Shown: positions 36,431-46,042 of the stretch, piece by piece | Numbering within the stretch: the first letter of the stretch is position 1 | How the letters are laid out: each line of letters begins with the position of its first letter | From: Actinomycetota bacterium | GTDB lineage: Bacteria > Actinomycetota > UBA4738 > HRBIN12 | Direction: 5' to 3' | Length of the DNA: 64,000 nt | Assembly (NCBI GenBank): GCA_035697485.1 | Contig: DASSCU010000005.1 | Coordinates: 183,749-247,748 of the forward strand | The notes under the pieces: generated by a model | Seen by the model: the letters and a program-made list of their open reading frames with translations, nothing else | Databases searched by the model: none | Told to the model about the DNA's origin: nothing | Made by a program: the position numbers and the translations under genes

Positions 36431-37764
36431 CCCGTGACCCCCGCCCGTCGCTCGGCCTCGTCGCGGGTGCGATCGGTGAGCGAACGCAGGGCCTCGCTGT
36501 GTCTCACCCTCACGTGCTCCGGATGCGTGAGCCGCCGCGCCTTCTGCGGCACGAGGGCCAGGTCGGTCTCGAACCGAGCGCGGGCCTCGGCGATCGTCGG
36601 CGAGGGCTCGAGACGGCGTCCCTCCCGCATCAAAGGTGTGAGCATCGGCTCGGTGCCGTCGGGGGCTTCCTCGTCTCGCAACGAGAGCACGTCGCCGTTC
36701 GCACCGTCGGGGCGCCGCCACACCTGCTTGCGGCCGGGTGGGCTCACCTTCTCCGACGAGAGCTTCATGACGGCGCGACCGTCGTATTCGACGAGCTTGT
36801 AGACCGAGTCGACGTAGGGCGCGTCGGCGGACACGCCCATCTGCGTGCCGATCCCGAACGCGTCGACCGGCGCGCCGGCGCGCACGAGCTCGTGCACCTC
36901 GAGCTCGTCGAGGCCGCCGCTGGCGAAGATGCGCGCTTCGGGCAGGCCGGCCCCGTCGAGCAGCGCCCGGGCACCTCGAGCGAGGACGTCGAGGTCGCCA
37001 CTGTCGAGCCGGACGCCCAGGGCGTCCTCGAGCCCGAGTTCCCGGATCGTGTCGATCGCCGCACGCACGCCTCCCAACGTGTCGTACGTGTCGACGAGGA
37101 ACGTCGTCCGGCTCGGGTGGTCCTCGGCGAATGCGCGGAACGCCTCGCCCTCGGTCGGGAACGCCTCGATGAACGAGTGCGCCATCGTGCCCGCCACAGC
37201 GAGCTCGTAGCGGCGAGCCGCCTCGACGTTCGACGTGGCGGCGAACCCCACGAGAGCGCTCGCCCTCGCGATCGCCATCGCGGCCTCCACCCCGTGCGTG
37301 CGCCGGAAGGCGAAGTCGACGAGCTGGCGTCCCTCGGCCGCGAGCACGTAACGGGCGGCCTTCGACGCGAGGGTCGTGTGCAGCGTGATCTGGTTCAGGA
37401 GCACGGTCTCGACGACCTGAGCGATCGCGACCGGTGCCGTCACTTCGAGCATCGGTTCCTCGGAATGCACGATGCGCCCCTCCGGCACCGCCCAGACCTC
37501 TCCCTCGAACCGCAGGGTCGAGAAGTCCTCGAGCGCCCGATCGTCGAACCCCATCGCACCGAGCGCGACCAGGTCGTCGTCGGTGAACGAGAACGACTCC
37601 AGGAAGTCCAGGCAGGACTCGAGGCCGGCCGCGACCAGGAACCCTCGCGCCTTCGGGAGTCCCCGTACGTAGAGGCTGAACGTCGCGAGCCCGTCCATGT
37701 CGCGGCGCAGGTAGCTGGCCGCCATGTTGAGCTCGTACAGGTCGGTGAGGAGCCCACCGGGCAT
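36427..37764 (-). CDS. pncB: Nicotinate phosphoribosyltransferase
   Basis: A 445-residue enzyme of NAD salvage, making nicotinate mononucleotide from nicotinate and PRPP. Features: LLTDLYELNMAASYLRRDMDG at the N-terminus, DFAFRRTHGVEAAMAIARAS, GTMAHSFIEAFPTEGEAF with the catalytic-loop His, RLDSGDLDVLARGAR and FGIGTQMGVSADAPY. The start is 6 nt from a TAGCCT box and lacks a ribosome site, so it is probably leaderless; that box overlaps the -10 box of the divergent gene at 37782. Confidence 0.95.
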   Translation of the reverse strand: MPGGLLTDLYELNMAASYLRRDMDGLATFSLYVRGLPKARGFLVAAGLESCLDFLESFSFTDDDLVALGAMGFDDRALEDFSTLRFEGEVWAVPEGRIVHSEEPMLEVTAPVAIAQVVETVLLNQITLHTTLASKAARYVLAAEGRQLVDFAFRRTHGVEAAMAIARASALVGFAATSNVEAARRYELAVAGTMAHSFIEAFPTEGEAFRAFAEDHPSRTTFLVDTYDTLGGVRAAIDTIRELGLEDALGVRLDSGDLDVLARGARALLDGAGLPEARIFASGGLDELEVHELVRAGAPVDAFGIGTQMGVSADAPYVDSVYKLVEYDGRAVMKLSSEKVSPPGRKQVWRRPDGANGDVLSLRDEEAPDGTEPMLTPLMREGRRLEPSPTIAEARARFETDLALVPQKARRLTHPEHVRVRHSEALRSLTDRTRDEAERRAGVTG

Positions 37765-37781
37765 GCGCGTAGGCTACCTGC
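37765..37781. promoter_or_regulatory. Symmetric bidirectional -10 element for two leaderless genes
   Basis: Only 17 bp separate the ATG codons of pncB (minus) and the zincin gene (plus). In the centre is TAGGCTA (37770-37776): read on the plus strand it gives TAGGCT, on the minus strand TAGCCT, each ending exactly 6 nt before its ATG. One near-palindromic -10 therefore appears to drive both genes, each without a leader. Confidence 0.6.
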
Positions 37782-39059
<1,278 letters not shown>

Positions 39060-39143
39060 GCAGCGCCTCCGGCTTCCTCAGGCCCGGCTCCGACACCCGG
39101 CTCCCGTCGCGATGATGTCACGGAACCGCGAGACGCGCGTTGC

Positions 39144-39149
39144 TAGACT
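39144..39149 (+). promoter_or_regulatory. Extended -10 box of tRNA-Ser(CGA)
   Basis: TAGACT with an upstream TGC (extended -10), 7 nt before the tRNA start. Confidence 0.5.
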
Positions 39150-39156
39150 CGTCGAC

Positions 39157-39246
39157 GGAGGCGTGCCGGAGCGGACGAACGGGACCGCCTCGAAAGCGGT
39201 TAGGGGTCTAAACCGCCCCTCGCGTGTTCAAATCACGCCGCCTCCG
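39157..39246 (+). tRNA. tRNA-Ser(CGA)
   Basis: Class II tRNA with a long variable arm. Acceptor GGAGGCG/CGCCTCC; anticodon stem ACCGC with loop CTCGAAA gives CGA at 39191-39193; T-arm GCGTG-TTCAAAT-CACGC. Discriminator G, no encoded CCA. Confidence 0.96.
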
Positions 39247-39257
39247 CGAGTGGGTGT

Positions 39258-39293
39258 CGAACGAGTGCGCACCCGTCGGTGCGCACTCGTTCG
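39258..39293. terminator. Strong hairpin after tRNA-Ser(CGA)
   Basis: Perfect 16-bp stem (39258-39273 with 39278-39293) and a 4-nt loop, 12 nt downstream of the tRNA and 44 nt from the end of the convergent RTX gene. It lacks a T-run. Read as a shared terminator for both directions. Confidence 0.6.
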
Positions 39294-39336
39294 CATCACG
39301 ATGCGGTGACGACGGTTCGCGACGCCGGCGAACGGG

Positions 39337-40425
39337 CTAGTCTCGCTCCAGCTCGCAACGCAGGTACTCGTCGCGTCCGGGGCCTCCGAAGCATCTGTCC
39401 CTCGAACCGCCACCGTTCAAGACGTCGGCGCCCGCATCACCGTGCAGGCGGTCGCGACCTGCCTCGCCCGACAGGAGGTCGGCGTCTCCTCTTCCCCAGA
39501 GCACGTCGTCACCGGCGCCGCTCGAGAGGGAGTCGATGCCGGGGCCGCCGAGCAGCACATCGTCACCGTCGGTGCTGACGATCACATCGTCCCCGCCCTG
39601 ACCCACGATCACATCGTTCCCTCCGCCTCCGTCGACGGCGTCGTCACCGGCGCCGGCGAGGATGACCTCGTCGGCCGCGGTGCCGGCGATGTCGTCGTCG
39701 CCGGCCGTGCCGCACACCGTGCTCGGGATCTCGCCGCACGCGAGCGCGGCGACCTCGTCCGCGGTGAGCGGACCGTCGTACAGCCGGATCCGCGACACCG
39801 CGCCGCCCGAGTACTCGTTGCCGTTCGTGACCCTGTCGTCCTTGAAGAACCGGAGGGTGTCCTCGGCGTCGATCACCGCGAGGTCCTGCGTGTCCCGGAA
39901 GCGGAACTGCCGCATGCCGTCGACGTAGCCCGCGACCACACCCGAGGCGTCGCGGGTCAGCACGACCTGCGCGAACGTGTTCACGTCCACCGTCGCCACG
40001 GGGGCGGTCGCCTCAGGGTAGAAGTTCAGATGCCCGCTCAGGGTGTACAGCCCCGAGTCGTCCGAGCCCTTCTTGAAGTCGACGATCTTGCGCCAACCAT
40101 CGAGATGGCGGAAGCGGAAGAGGACCTCGATCGTGTACTCGTGGCTGTCGATGGTGCCGGCCGCCGGCGAAAGGCTGAGCCCGGTGCCTCGAGCGAACTT
40201 GAGCACCGTACGCACGTCTCCGTGCACGTCCTCGTCGGCGAAGGCACTCGAGCCCTTCCCGATCTCGACGAGGTCGGGGGCAGTTCCCACGGAACTCACG
40301 AGCGAACCCTGGAAACGGTAGTCGCCCGAGACGGCCGCAGCCGCCGCCTGCGGCACGGCGAAGGCCGTCAGGACCAGTACCGCGAGCGCGAAGAACGACG
40401 ACCGTCTGCGGATCCCCCTGGACAC
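39337..40425 (-). CDS. Secreted LamG-like protein with RTX calcium repeats
   Basis: A 362-residue exported protein starting at a GTG 8 nt after GAGAGGG; the frame stays open upstream without a better signal. Signal peptide about 1-31 (SSFFALAVLVLTAFAVPQAAAAA), then a concanavalin/LamG-like domain to about 215 (YTIEVLFRFRHLDGWRKIVDF; DGPLTADEVAALACGE closes it), then about twelve RTX nonapeptides (GTAGDDDIAG, GAGDDAVDGGGGNDVIVGQG and similar) that bind calcium and fold after export. A final Cys-containing cap GSRDRCFGGPGRDEY ends it. Likely surface or released glycan-binding protein; inferred. Confidence 0.83.
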   Translation of the reverse strand: MSRGIRRRSSFFALAVLVLTAFAVPQAAAAAVSGDYRFQGSLVSSVGTAPDLVEIGKGSSAFADEDVHGDVRTVLKFARGTGLSLSPAAGTIDSHEYTIEVLFRFRHLDGWRKIVDFKKGSDDSGLYTLSGHLNFYPEATAPVATVDVNTFAQVVLTRDASGVVAGYVDGMRQFRFRDTQDLAVIDAEDTLRFFKDDRVTNGNEYSGGAVSRIRLYDGPLTADEVAALACGEIPSTVCGTAGDDDIAGTAADEVILAGAGDDAVDGGGGNDVIVGQGGDDVIVSTDGDDVLLGGPGIDSLSSGAGDDVLWGRGDADLLSGEAGRDRLHGDAGADVLNGGGSRDRCFGGPGRDEYLRCELERD

Positions 40426-40553
40426 GGTCCGACCCTCTCTGCGGGCAAGAGGTGCGCTGTCGAGAAACGACTCTGCCACGGGTCGAGGAGCGGCGCAAAT
40501 CGTGCCCCGCTCATCCGTCGGGTCGTTCCCGACGTCCTTGCTCCGCGGGCCCG

Positions 40554-40811
40554 AAGCGGCGCGTGTTCCTCGTGACGATCACGGTGCCGCGCCCCCTGGG
40601 AGGAGCCGAACAACGACCCCTGAACGCGTGCGCCTGCGCCCACGACAAGGTCCACGTGATCCGCTGGTGGTCGAAGAGCCACGCCCACTCGGAATGGTTT
40701 GCGGACGACGGGTACCACCTCAATGCCGAGGGGCGCGCGGTCGACGTCCGGTTCGTCGATCGGCAGGTCGACGGGGTGGTGGCCGCGCTTCGCGCCCCGA
40801 CCGCTCGCTAG
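40554..40811 (+). pseudogene. Remnant of SGNH-type acyltransferase C-terminus
   Basis: An open frame whose last ~80 codons match the end of SGNH-hydrolase domains found at the C-terminus of membrane acyltransferases: RVFLVTITVPRP, HDKVHVIRWWS and the catalytic DGYHLNAEGRA (Asp and His equivalent). There is no start codon with a ribosome site, and upstream sequence shows no matching nucleophile block, so the first ~85 percent of such a gene is missing. Its TAG stop coincides with the -10 box of the next tRNA. Confidence 0.5.
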
Positions 40812-40814
40812 ACT
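40809..40814 (+). promoter_or_regulatory. -10 box of tRNA-Ser(GGA)
   Basis: TAGACT, 6 nt before the tRNA start, overlapping the stop codon of the SGNH remnant. Confidence 0.5.
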
Positions 40815-40820
40815 CGTCGC

Positions 40821-40907
40821 GGTGGCCTGCCCGAGCGGCCGAAGGGACACGCCTGGAAAGCGTGTAGGGGGGCAACTCCCTCGAGGGTTCGAATCCCTCG
40901 GCCACCG
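40821..40907 (+). tRNA. tRNA-Ser(GGA)
   Basis: Class II tRNA. Acceptor GGTGGCC/GGCCACC; anticodon stem CACGC/GCGTG with loop CTGGAAA gives GGA at 40855-40857; T-arm GAGGG-TTCGAAT-CCCTC. Discriminator G, no encoded CCA. Third serine tRNA in the window. Confidence 0.96.
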
Positions 40908-40928
40908 CCCGATCACGCGTGGCGTTGC

Positions 40929-41855
40929 TCAGTCGTCGGTGAGCTGCTTCGTGTACCGCGTGAAGCTCGATCGCACCCGCATGCCGACGTGTTCGTAGAG
41001 CCCGAGCGCCCCCGTGCGTGAATCCGTGGACAGCCCCGCGCGCCGGTAGCCCATGCCGTGGAACCGCCGGAAGCTCTCCTGGAGCAGGGCGCGACCGAGC
41101 CCCCGGCCCCGATACTCGCGGTCGACGGCGAGCTGCTGGGTCCAGCCTTCCACGTCGTCGTCGAGCCCGTAGTGGTAGTTGAGTGCCACGCCCACGATGC
41201 GGTCGCCGTCGACCACGAGCGGCACGAGCCCGGGTACGACCTCGTCGCGGTGCAGGAACGCCGGCGCCCAGTTGTCGAACCCGTGGGACTCGCGATCGTC
41301 CCACTCGTCGAACGCGACGTCGATCACCTCGAAGATCCTGCGGTCGTCCTCGCCGGGGCGAAAGTCGCGGAACGCGAGCCCCTCAGGCAACGAGGGCGTC
41401 AGCGGCGGCTCGTCGTCGAGATCGATGCGCAGCGCCCACGCGGTATGGCCGACCTCGTACCCGTGCTCGGTGAACAGGGCCACGGCGTCGGTGCGCTTGT
41501 CCGACACCGTCTGCCCGACGGAGTTCCTGCCGTCGGCTCGTGCGACGGCCCACGTCCACGGAAGCAGCGCCGATCCGAGTCCACGGCCACGATGGGCGGG
41601 TGCGACGTCGACCTCGGCCCGTCCCATGAAGACGTCGCCGGAGGCAGCGAGCTCCTCTTCGCGCCAGACGGCGATCGACATCGTCTCGAGGTCGAAGTCC
41701 GGTCGCTCCCATTCGGCCGCGATGTCGCTCAGCGCGATCTCGGCCGCTCCGTCGTCGTGTTCCTCGGCAGCAGCGACGAGTTGGAACGTCGCCTCGAGAT
41801 CGCCGGGCGTCGACGGTCGCGCGATGTAGCCCTCGGGAAGGTCGATCGGGTGCAT
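40929..41855 (-). CDS. Tandem GNAT acetyltransferase
   Basis: A 308-residue protein of two GNAT domains. The N-half carries VDVAPAHRGRGLGSALLPW and the C-half LAVDREYRGRGLGRALLQESFRRF, both acetyl-CoA pyrophosphate-binding loops (motif A). The ending GLYEHVGMRVRSSFTRYTKQL is typical of the mycothiol-synthase-like double-GNAT group, but substrate is unknown and true MshD is not implied. It starts 5 bp after the stop of the HAD phosphatase gene, so the two are cotranscribed. Confidence 0.88.
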   Translation of the reverse strand: MHPIDLPEGYIARPSTPGDLEATFQLVAAAEEHDDGAAEIALSDIAAEWERPDFDLETMSIAVWREEELAASGDVFMGRAEVDVAPAHRGRGLGSALLPWTWAVARADGRNSVGQTVSDKRTDAVALFTEHGYEVGHTAWALRIDLDDEPPLTPSLPEGLAFRDFRPGEDDRRIFEVIDVAFDEWDDRESHGFDNWAPAFLHRDEVVPGLVPLVVDGDRIVGVALNYHYGLDDDVEGWTQQLAVDREYRGRGLGRALLQESFRRFHGMGYRRAGLSTDSRTGALGLYEHVGMRVRSSFTRYTKQLTDD

Positions 41856-41860
41856 GGCGT

Positions 41861-42559
41861 TCAGGGTACGGTCCAGCCGGGGCAACGCTCGGGGGAGACG
41901 GGCCCTGGGAGCGGTTCGGCGCTCTCGAGCCATCGACGGACGTCGTCGAAGTCGGTCCACGGCACGAACGGCACGCCGTCGCGCTCGCAGTGTGCGACCA
42001 ATCCGAGCTTCGCGAAGGTCACGTCGGCGTAAAGGGCTCCATATCGGTCGCTGGAGCCCTCGCCGACGAACGCCACGGCGGTGTCCGCGCCCCGGCGCGA
42101 ACGCACGGCCTGCATCTTGCACGTGCCACACCCGAGGCACTCCGGGTGCCGGTTGACGAAGCGAAGGCCACCGGGGCGGTCGTCGCTCCAGATCTGCTCG
42201 TTCGTGATCACGGGGACCGGCGGCACGCCTGCGGCCGCGAGCGACGGCTCGATGTAGAAGCCGAACCCGTCGGAGGCGAGGGCGACCTCGATGCCCTGCT
42301 CCTGCGCCCAGGTCACGAAGGGTGCGAACGTGGGGTCCATCGGGCAGTGCACCCGCACGTGGTCGAGGAGCGTCACGCGGTCGGCGGCGAGCATCGCGCT
42401 TTGCGCCGCGACGACGTCCTGCGACCCGAGCTCGCCCCGTTCCCAGCCCTCGTCGAGCGAGCGCCAGTCCCCCACGGCGAACGCCTCGAGCAGGTGCTCG
42501 GCCACGTCGTGCAGGCACGCGGTGCCGTCGAAGTCCACGATCACGGCCCCGACCTTCAT
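41861..42559 (-). CDS. HAD-family phosphatase, MtnX-like
   Basis: A 232-residue HAD hydrolase of subfamily IB: motif I AVIVDFDGTACLHDV, motif II VALASDGFGFYIEP, motif III/IV VAFVGEGSSDRYGALYADVTFAK. The segment NRHPECLGCGTCKMQAV with three closely spaced cysteines is found in the 2-hydroxy-3-keto-5-methylthiopentenyl-1-phosphate phosphatase (MtnX) branch. No other methionine-salvage gene is near, so the substrate stays open. First gene of a pair with the tandem GNAT gene. Confidence 0.82.
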   Translation of the reverse strand: MKVGAVIVDFDGTACLHDVAEHLLEAFAVGDWRSLDEGWERGELGSQDVVAAQSAMLAADRVTLLDHVRVHCPMDPTFAPFVTWAQEQGIEVALASDGFGFYIEPSLAAAGVPPVPVITNEQIWSDDRPGGLRFVNRHPECLGCGTCKMQAVRSRRGADTAVAFVGEGSSDRYGALYADVTFAKLGLVAHCERDGVPFVPWTDFDDVRRWLESAEPLPGPVSPERCPGWTVP

Positions 42560-42626
42560 GCGCACGAGCCTATCGACGGCTTGATCCGCTCCGGCGTCGT
42601 GTCGGCGATCCTGGCAGACTCGGACC

Positions 42627-43424
42627 GTGCAGCCGGCCGAACGACTCGCACACGGACTCGTCGTCGCCGAGCGCGCTCGCAGGGCGAACGTCGCGGGGGC
42701 CGAGGTGCTCGAGATCGACGGGCTCGTGCTCGCCTTGGCGAACCTCGCCGATCCCGCGCTCAGCTCGGTCATCGTCGGATCGGAACCGCGCGACGCGCGG
42801 GCTGCGTTCGACGCCGCCGAGGCCGAGTTCGCGCGCAGGGGCCTGCAGTTCGGCATCGATCTGCAGGCCGGGCGTCACCCGACGGTGGATGCGGCGGTCC
42901 GCTCCATGGGCCTCACGCGCATCATCGAGCGACCCGGCATGGTGGCCGATCCCCGGGCGCTGCCCGACGTATCGATACCCGACGGGGTCGTGATCCGCGA
43001 GGTCGAGGGCCCCGAGGATGCGGAGGCCCTCGTGCAGGTCGGGGTCCTCGCGTTCGGCGACGACCCCGCGATCGGCCGGGCCTTCTACGGGGCCACCGCC
43101 CTCGGGGCGGCTGACGCGGTGATGTTCGTCGCGTGGCGCGGGACCGAGCCGGCCGGCATCGCCTCCGCGTATCGCGATCGAGACACGACCGGTGTGATGG
43201 GAGTCGGTGTGGTGCCGGCTGCGCGGGGAGAAGGGCTGGGATCGGCTTTGACCGTGTGCGCGGCGCGCGCGTTCCCCGGCGCCGACCTCGCCTGGCTGCA
43301 CCCGAGCGACGAGGCACGGTCGATGTACGAGCGACTCGGCTTCGAGGCGGTGTCCGAGTGGGAGGTATGGGTCCGCGGTGCCGCCGGCGTCGACATCGAC
43401 GCCGAGGCCGCCCGGCTCCCGTGA
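42627..43424 (+). CDS. GNAT-family acetyltransferase
   Basis: A 265-residue protein with a divergent N-terminal half (LVLALANLADPALSSVIVGSEPRDA) and a C-terminal GNAT domain from about residue 120 (IREVEGPEDAEALVQVGVLAFG, TGVMGVGVVPAARGEGLGSALTVCAARAF, HPSDEARSMYERLGFEAVSEWEVWV). Substrate unknown. GTG start; CAGACT lies 6 nt upstream, compatible with a leaderless transcript. Divergent from the HAD/GNAT pair. Confidence 0.82.
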   Translation: MQPAERLAHGLVVAERARRANVAGAEVLEIDGLVLALANLADPALSSVIVGSEPRDARAAFDAAEAEFARRGLQFGIDLQAGRHPTVDAAVRSMGLTRIIERPGMVADPRALPDVSIPDGVVIREVEGPEDAEALVQVGVLAFGDDPAIGRAFYGATALGAADAVMFVAWRGTEPAGIASAYRDRDTTGVMGVGVVPAARGEGLGSALTVCAARAFPGADLAWLHPSDEARSMYERLGFEAVSEWEVWVRGAAGVDIDAEAARLP

Positions 43425-43433
43425 GCAGCCGCT

Positions 43434-43454
43434 CGGAACCGTCGACGGGTTCCG
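43434..43454. terminator. Small hairpin between convergent genes
   Basis: Seven-bp arms (CGGAACC and GGTTCCG) with a 7-nt loop between the GNAT and phosphodiesterase genes; no T-run. Confidence 0.35.
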
Positions 43455-43466
43455 TGCCGGCCGCTA

Positions 43467-45218
43467 TCAGGCGCGCATCGACGCGGGCAGACAGGGCAGC
43501 TGCTCGATCGTCGAGGTCGGGAAGACCGCTTGGAACGCCGGATCGTTCGCCTCGCCGGGCTGGGTACCCGCAGTGGTCGCGACCTCGGACTGCGTGAGGC
43601 CGGCGACGAAGTCCGCCACCTGCTCCACCGTGTAACCCTCGCGCTCGAGCAACTTCTCGTCGAGCCACATCTGCGTCGGTCGCGCCTTCAAGATCACGGG
43701 CCGGAACTCCGTGCCGCCGAACGCGGCCTCGACCGCGGCGCTCACCCGTTCGATGTCGATCAGGAATGCCCCGATCGCGGCCGGGTCGCGCTGCATGCCG
43801 TGATCGGCGGTCAGGATCATCGCCCACTCGCCGCGGCCGACCTCCTCGTCGAGGAACCGCACGAACCGGCGAAGCTCCGCGTCCTGGATCTCGAGGCCGT
43901 CGGTCATCTCCTCGCCGTCGGCCGAGAACTGATGGCCCATCGTGTCGATGATCTTGTAGTTCAGGTAGAGCAGATCGGGCACGCGGTCGCGTCCGAAGTC
44001 CTCCCGCTTCACGAGCTCCTCGAACAGGGTGGTCTGGTACGGAGATCGTGCCGGCGTGTTGAAGCCGTCGGCCATCTGCTCGATCGAGAGGCCGCGCCAG
44101 AGGCCGTCGAGGCTGCCGTCGCGCTGGTCGAGCGCGGTCTTCGCCTGCTCGAACGACGCGTCGATCGAGTCGTCGTTCACCCAATCGGGCATGCGGTAGT
44201 ACGGCCGCATGCCGTCGGTGAGGCCCCATTCGTTCGCGGTGTCGTCGCCGCCGGTCGCCGCGCCTTGCACCTCACGAGCGACCGCGATGTCGTCGTCCCC
44301 GCCGTGCCACGCGAGCCCGTGGCCCATCATCATCAGGTGCGCCGAGAGGCTCGCCGCCGCGCCGACGATCGGCTCGTTGCCCATCGCGAGGTCGTAGGCG
44401 TCGGCCAAGGTCGGCAGTTTCATGAAGGTCGGGCCTTCGGCGTTCGGCTTCTGCAGCGACCCGTTGATCCAGATGTACTCGTCGGCGAAGCCATGGTGAC
44501 GGGGGTAGGCGCCGGTGCCGATCGTGGCGTGGCTCGGGGGGGTGTTCGCGGGTGCCGAGTTCAGCTGCGCGTCCGTGAACCACGCACCTCGCCGTGCCAG
44601 CTGCCGCAGGTACGGCCACGACCGAGGCCACCGCTCGAGCAGGTCGACCCCGGCGGAATCCCACACCATCGTGACGAGCAGCTTCGGCGGCGTCCGCTGG
44701 TCGACGGGCAGAAGCGCTTCGTCGAGTGCCCGGCCGTCAGGGGCCGTGAACCCGTCGAATTCCAGCATCGACGCGGCGGTCTGCGACACGTCGGTGAGCG
44801 TCGCCGGCTCCTCGTAGACGCCGGCCCTCACGATGCCCGGTCCGTACAGCAGCAGCGGCACCTCCTGTGTGTGGTCGAACGGGGTCGCGTGCGTGAGCCC
44901 GGACGAGACGTAGTCCGGGTACGGAGTGATCATCTGCAGGTCACCACTCCGCACGAGGTGGGTGCCGTTGACGGTGCGTACCAGCACCTCTCTCGGCACG
45001 GCCTCGCAGACCCGGCGGGCCAGTCGGTCCGGCGCGGCCGTCTCAGCGTCCGACGGCGCAGGGGTCACGGTCGACGGGTCGGCCGCCGCCGCGGCTGGCG
45101 GCGCGGCGGGGCTCGACCCGCCGGAGCTCGGCCACACGAGGGCAGCACCGCCGATCGCCACGAGGACGACCACGGTGACCAGCATCGAACGTCTACGGAG
45201 GGTTGCCGACGAGGGCAT
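43467..45218 (-). CDS. Exported alkaline-phosphatase-family phosphodiesterase
   Basis: A 583-residue protein with an N-terminal membrane anchor or signal (LVTVVVLVAIGGAALVWPS), a low-complexity Ala/Pro linker, and an alkaline-phosphatase-superfamily domain. The nucleophile region is SAPANTPPSHATIGTGAYPRHHG (Thr nucleophile as in nucleotide pyrophosphatases/phosphodiesterases), and metal ligands appear in MVWDSAGVD and ILTADHGMQRDP. It likely hydrolyses phosphodiesters outside the membrane. The ATG follows GGGAG. Confidence 0.85.
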   Translation of the reverse strand: MPSSATLRRRSMLVTVVVLVAIGGAALVWPSSGGSSPAAPPAAAAADPSTVTPAPSDAETAAPDRLARRVCEAVPREVLVRTVNGTHLVRSGDLQMITPYPDYVSSGLTHATPFDHTQEVPLLLYGPGIVRAGVYEEPATLTDVSQTAASMLEFDGFTAPDGRALDEALLPVDQRTPPKLLVTMVWDSAGVDLLERWPRSWPYLRQLARRGAWFTDAQLNSAPANTPPSHATIGTGAYPRHHGFADEYIWINGSLQKPNAEGPTFMKLPTLADAYDLAMGNEPIVGAAASLSAHLMMMGHGLAWHGGDDDIAVAREVQGAATGGDDTANEWGLTDGMRPYYRMPDWVNDDSIDASFEQAKTALDQRDGSLDGLWRGLSIEQMADGFNTPARSPYQTTLFEELVKREDFGRDRVPDLLYLNYKIIDTMGHQFSADGEEMTDGLEIQDAELRRFVRFLDEEVGRGEWAMILTADHGMQRDPAAIGAFLIDIERVSAAVEAAFGGTEFRPVILKARPTQMWLDEKLLEREGYTVEQVADFVAGLTQSEVATTAGTQPGEANDPAFQAVFPTSTIEQLPCLPASMRA

Positions 45219-45256
45219 GGGGCTCCCAGGGTACCGCGGGCGAAGGGCGTTCCCCG

Positions 45257-46000
45257 TCAGTCGAGGGCGGTGAGAGCGAACGCGAGCGCGAACCCGAGCA
45301 CGACGAACAGACCGGTCCGCAGCCCCGAGTCCCGGTACGCCTCCGGCAGCAGCGAGTCGGCGATCAGGGCGAGCAATGCGCCGGCAGCGAAGGACTGCAC
45401 GATCGCCACGACACCTTGGTCGAGCCTGTCGAGGGACGCGCCGAAGGCGGCGACGATCCCGCTGAGGAGAGCGACCGCGAGCCAGAGCCCCAGCACGGGA
45501 CCTCGTCGGTAGCCGGTCTCGAGCATGCCGCGCGTCGACGCCAACGATTCCGGCACGTTCGAGACGAAGACGGCGATGAGGAACGTGAGGCTCACCGCCC
45601 CGCCGCTCGCGAGCGAGATGCCGAGCACGAGCGACTCCGGGAAGCCGTCGAGCACGGCACCGAGGGCGATCGGCAGGCCGCCGTCTCCCTGCTGGGGGAC
45701 CGGCGCGGTGCTCCGTCCACGATGTCGTCGACCACCGGAGCTCACCAGGATCGCGTCACCGACGGTGAAGGAGGCGGCGCCGAGGCCCAACCCCAGCACG
45801 ACCGGCCAGAGATCCGCCCGCTCGAACGCCTGATCGACCAGCTCGAACGTCACCGCCGTGATCAACGTCCCGGCGCCGAAGGCCATGATCGCGCCCACCG
45901 TGCGCGTCGAGAGCGTGAAGCGTATCGCGAAGAGGGCGCCGAGCGGCAGGGCAGAGGCGGCCAGGAATCCCCACAGCCCGGCTCGCACCACGTCGTCCAT
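45257..46000 (-). CDS. ZIP-family permease with altered metal motif
   Basis: A 247-residue membrane protein with eight predicted segments and the ZIP layout, including a variable loop after helix 3 (SSGGRRHRGRSTAPVPQQGDGG). The helix-4 signature normally HNxPEG reads LDGFPESLVLG and helix 5 reads VSNVPESLAST, so the metal-binding histidines are replaced while the Pro-Glu pairs remain. It may carry a different ion or be regulatory. The gene diverges from the SRP RNA gene, 42 bp apart. Confidence 0.8.
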   Translation of the reverse strand: MDDVVRAGLWGFLAASALPLGALFAIRFTLSTRTVGAIMAFGAGTLITAVTFELVDQAFERADLWPVVLGLGLGAASFTVGDAILVSSGGRRHRGRSTAPVPQQGDGGLPIALGAVLDGFPESLVLGISLASGGAVSLTFLIAVFVSNVPESLASTRGMLETGYRRGPVLGLWLAVALLSGIVAAFGASLDRLDQGVVAIVQSFAAGALLALIADSLLPEAYRDSGLRTGLFVVLGFALAFALTALD

Positions 46001-46030
46001 CGCCCGCCTCCGCTCGTCGGACCCCCCACG

Positions 46031-46036
46031 TATACT
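46031..46036 (+). promoter_or_regulatory. -10 box of SRP RNA
   Basis: TATACT, ending 6 nt before the first base of the predicted RNA. The -35 area is not recognisable. Confidence 0.55.
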
Positions 46037-46042
46037 GCCCCT

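Noticed and set aside
40929..41855. Mycothiol synthase MshD
   Set aside because: Tandem GNAT layout is similar, but no MshD-specific motif or mycothiol gene context is seen.
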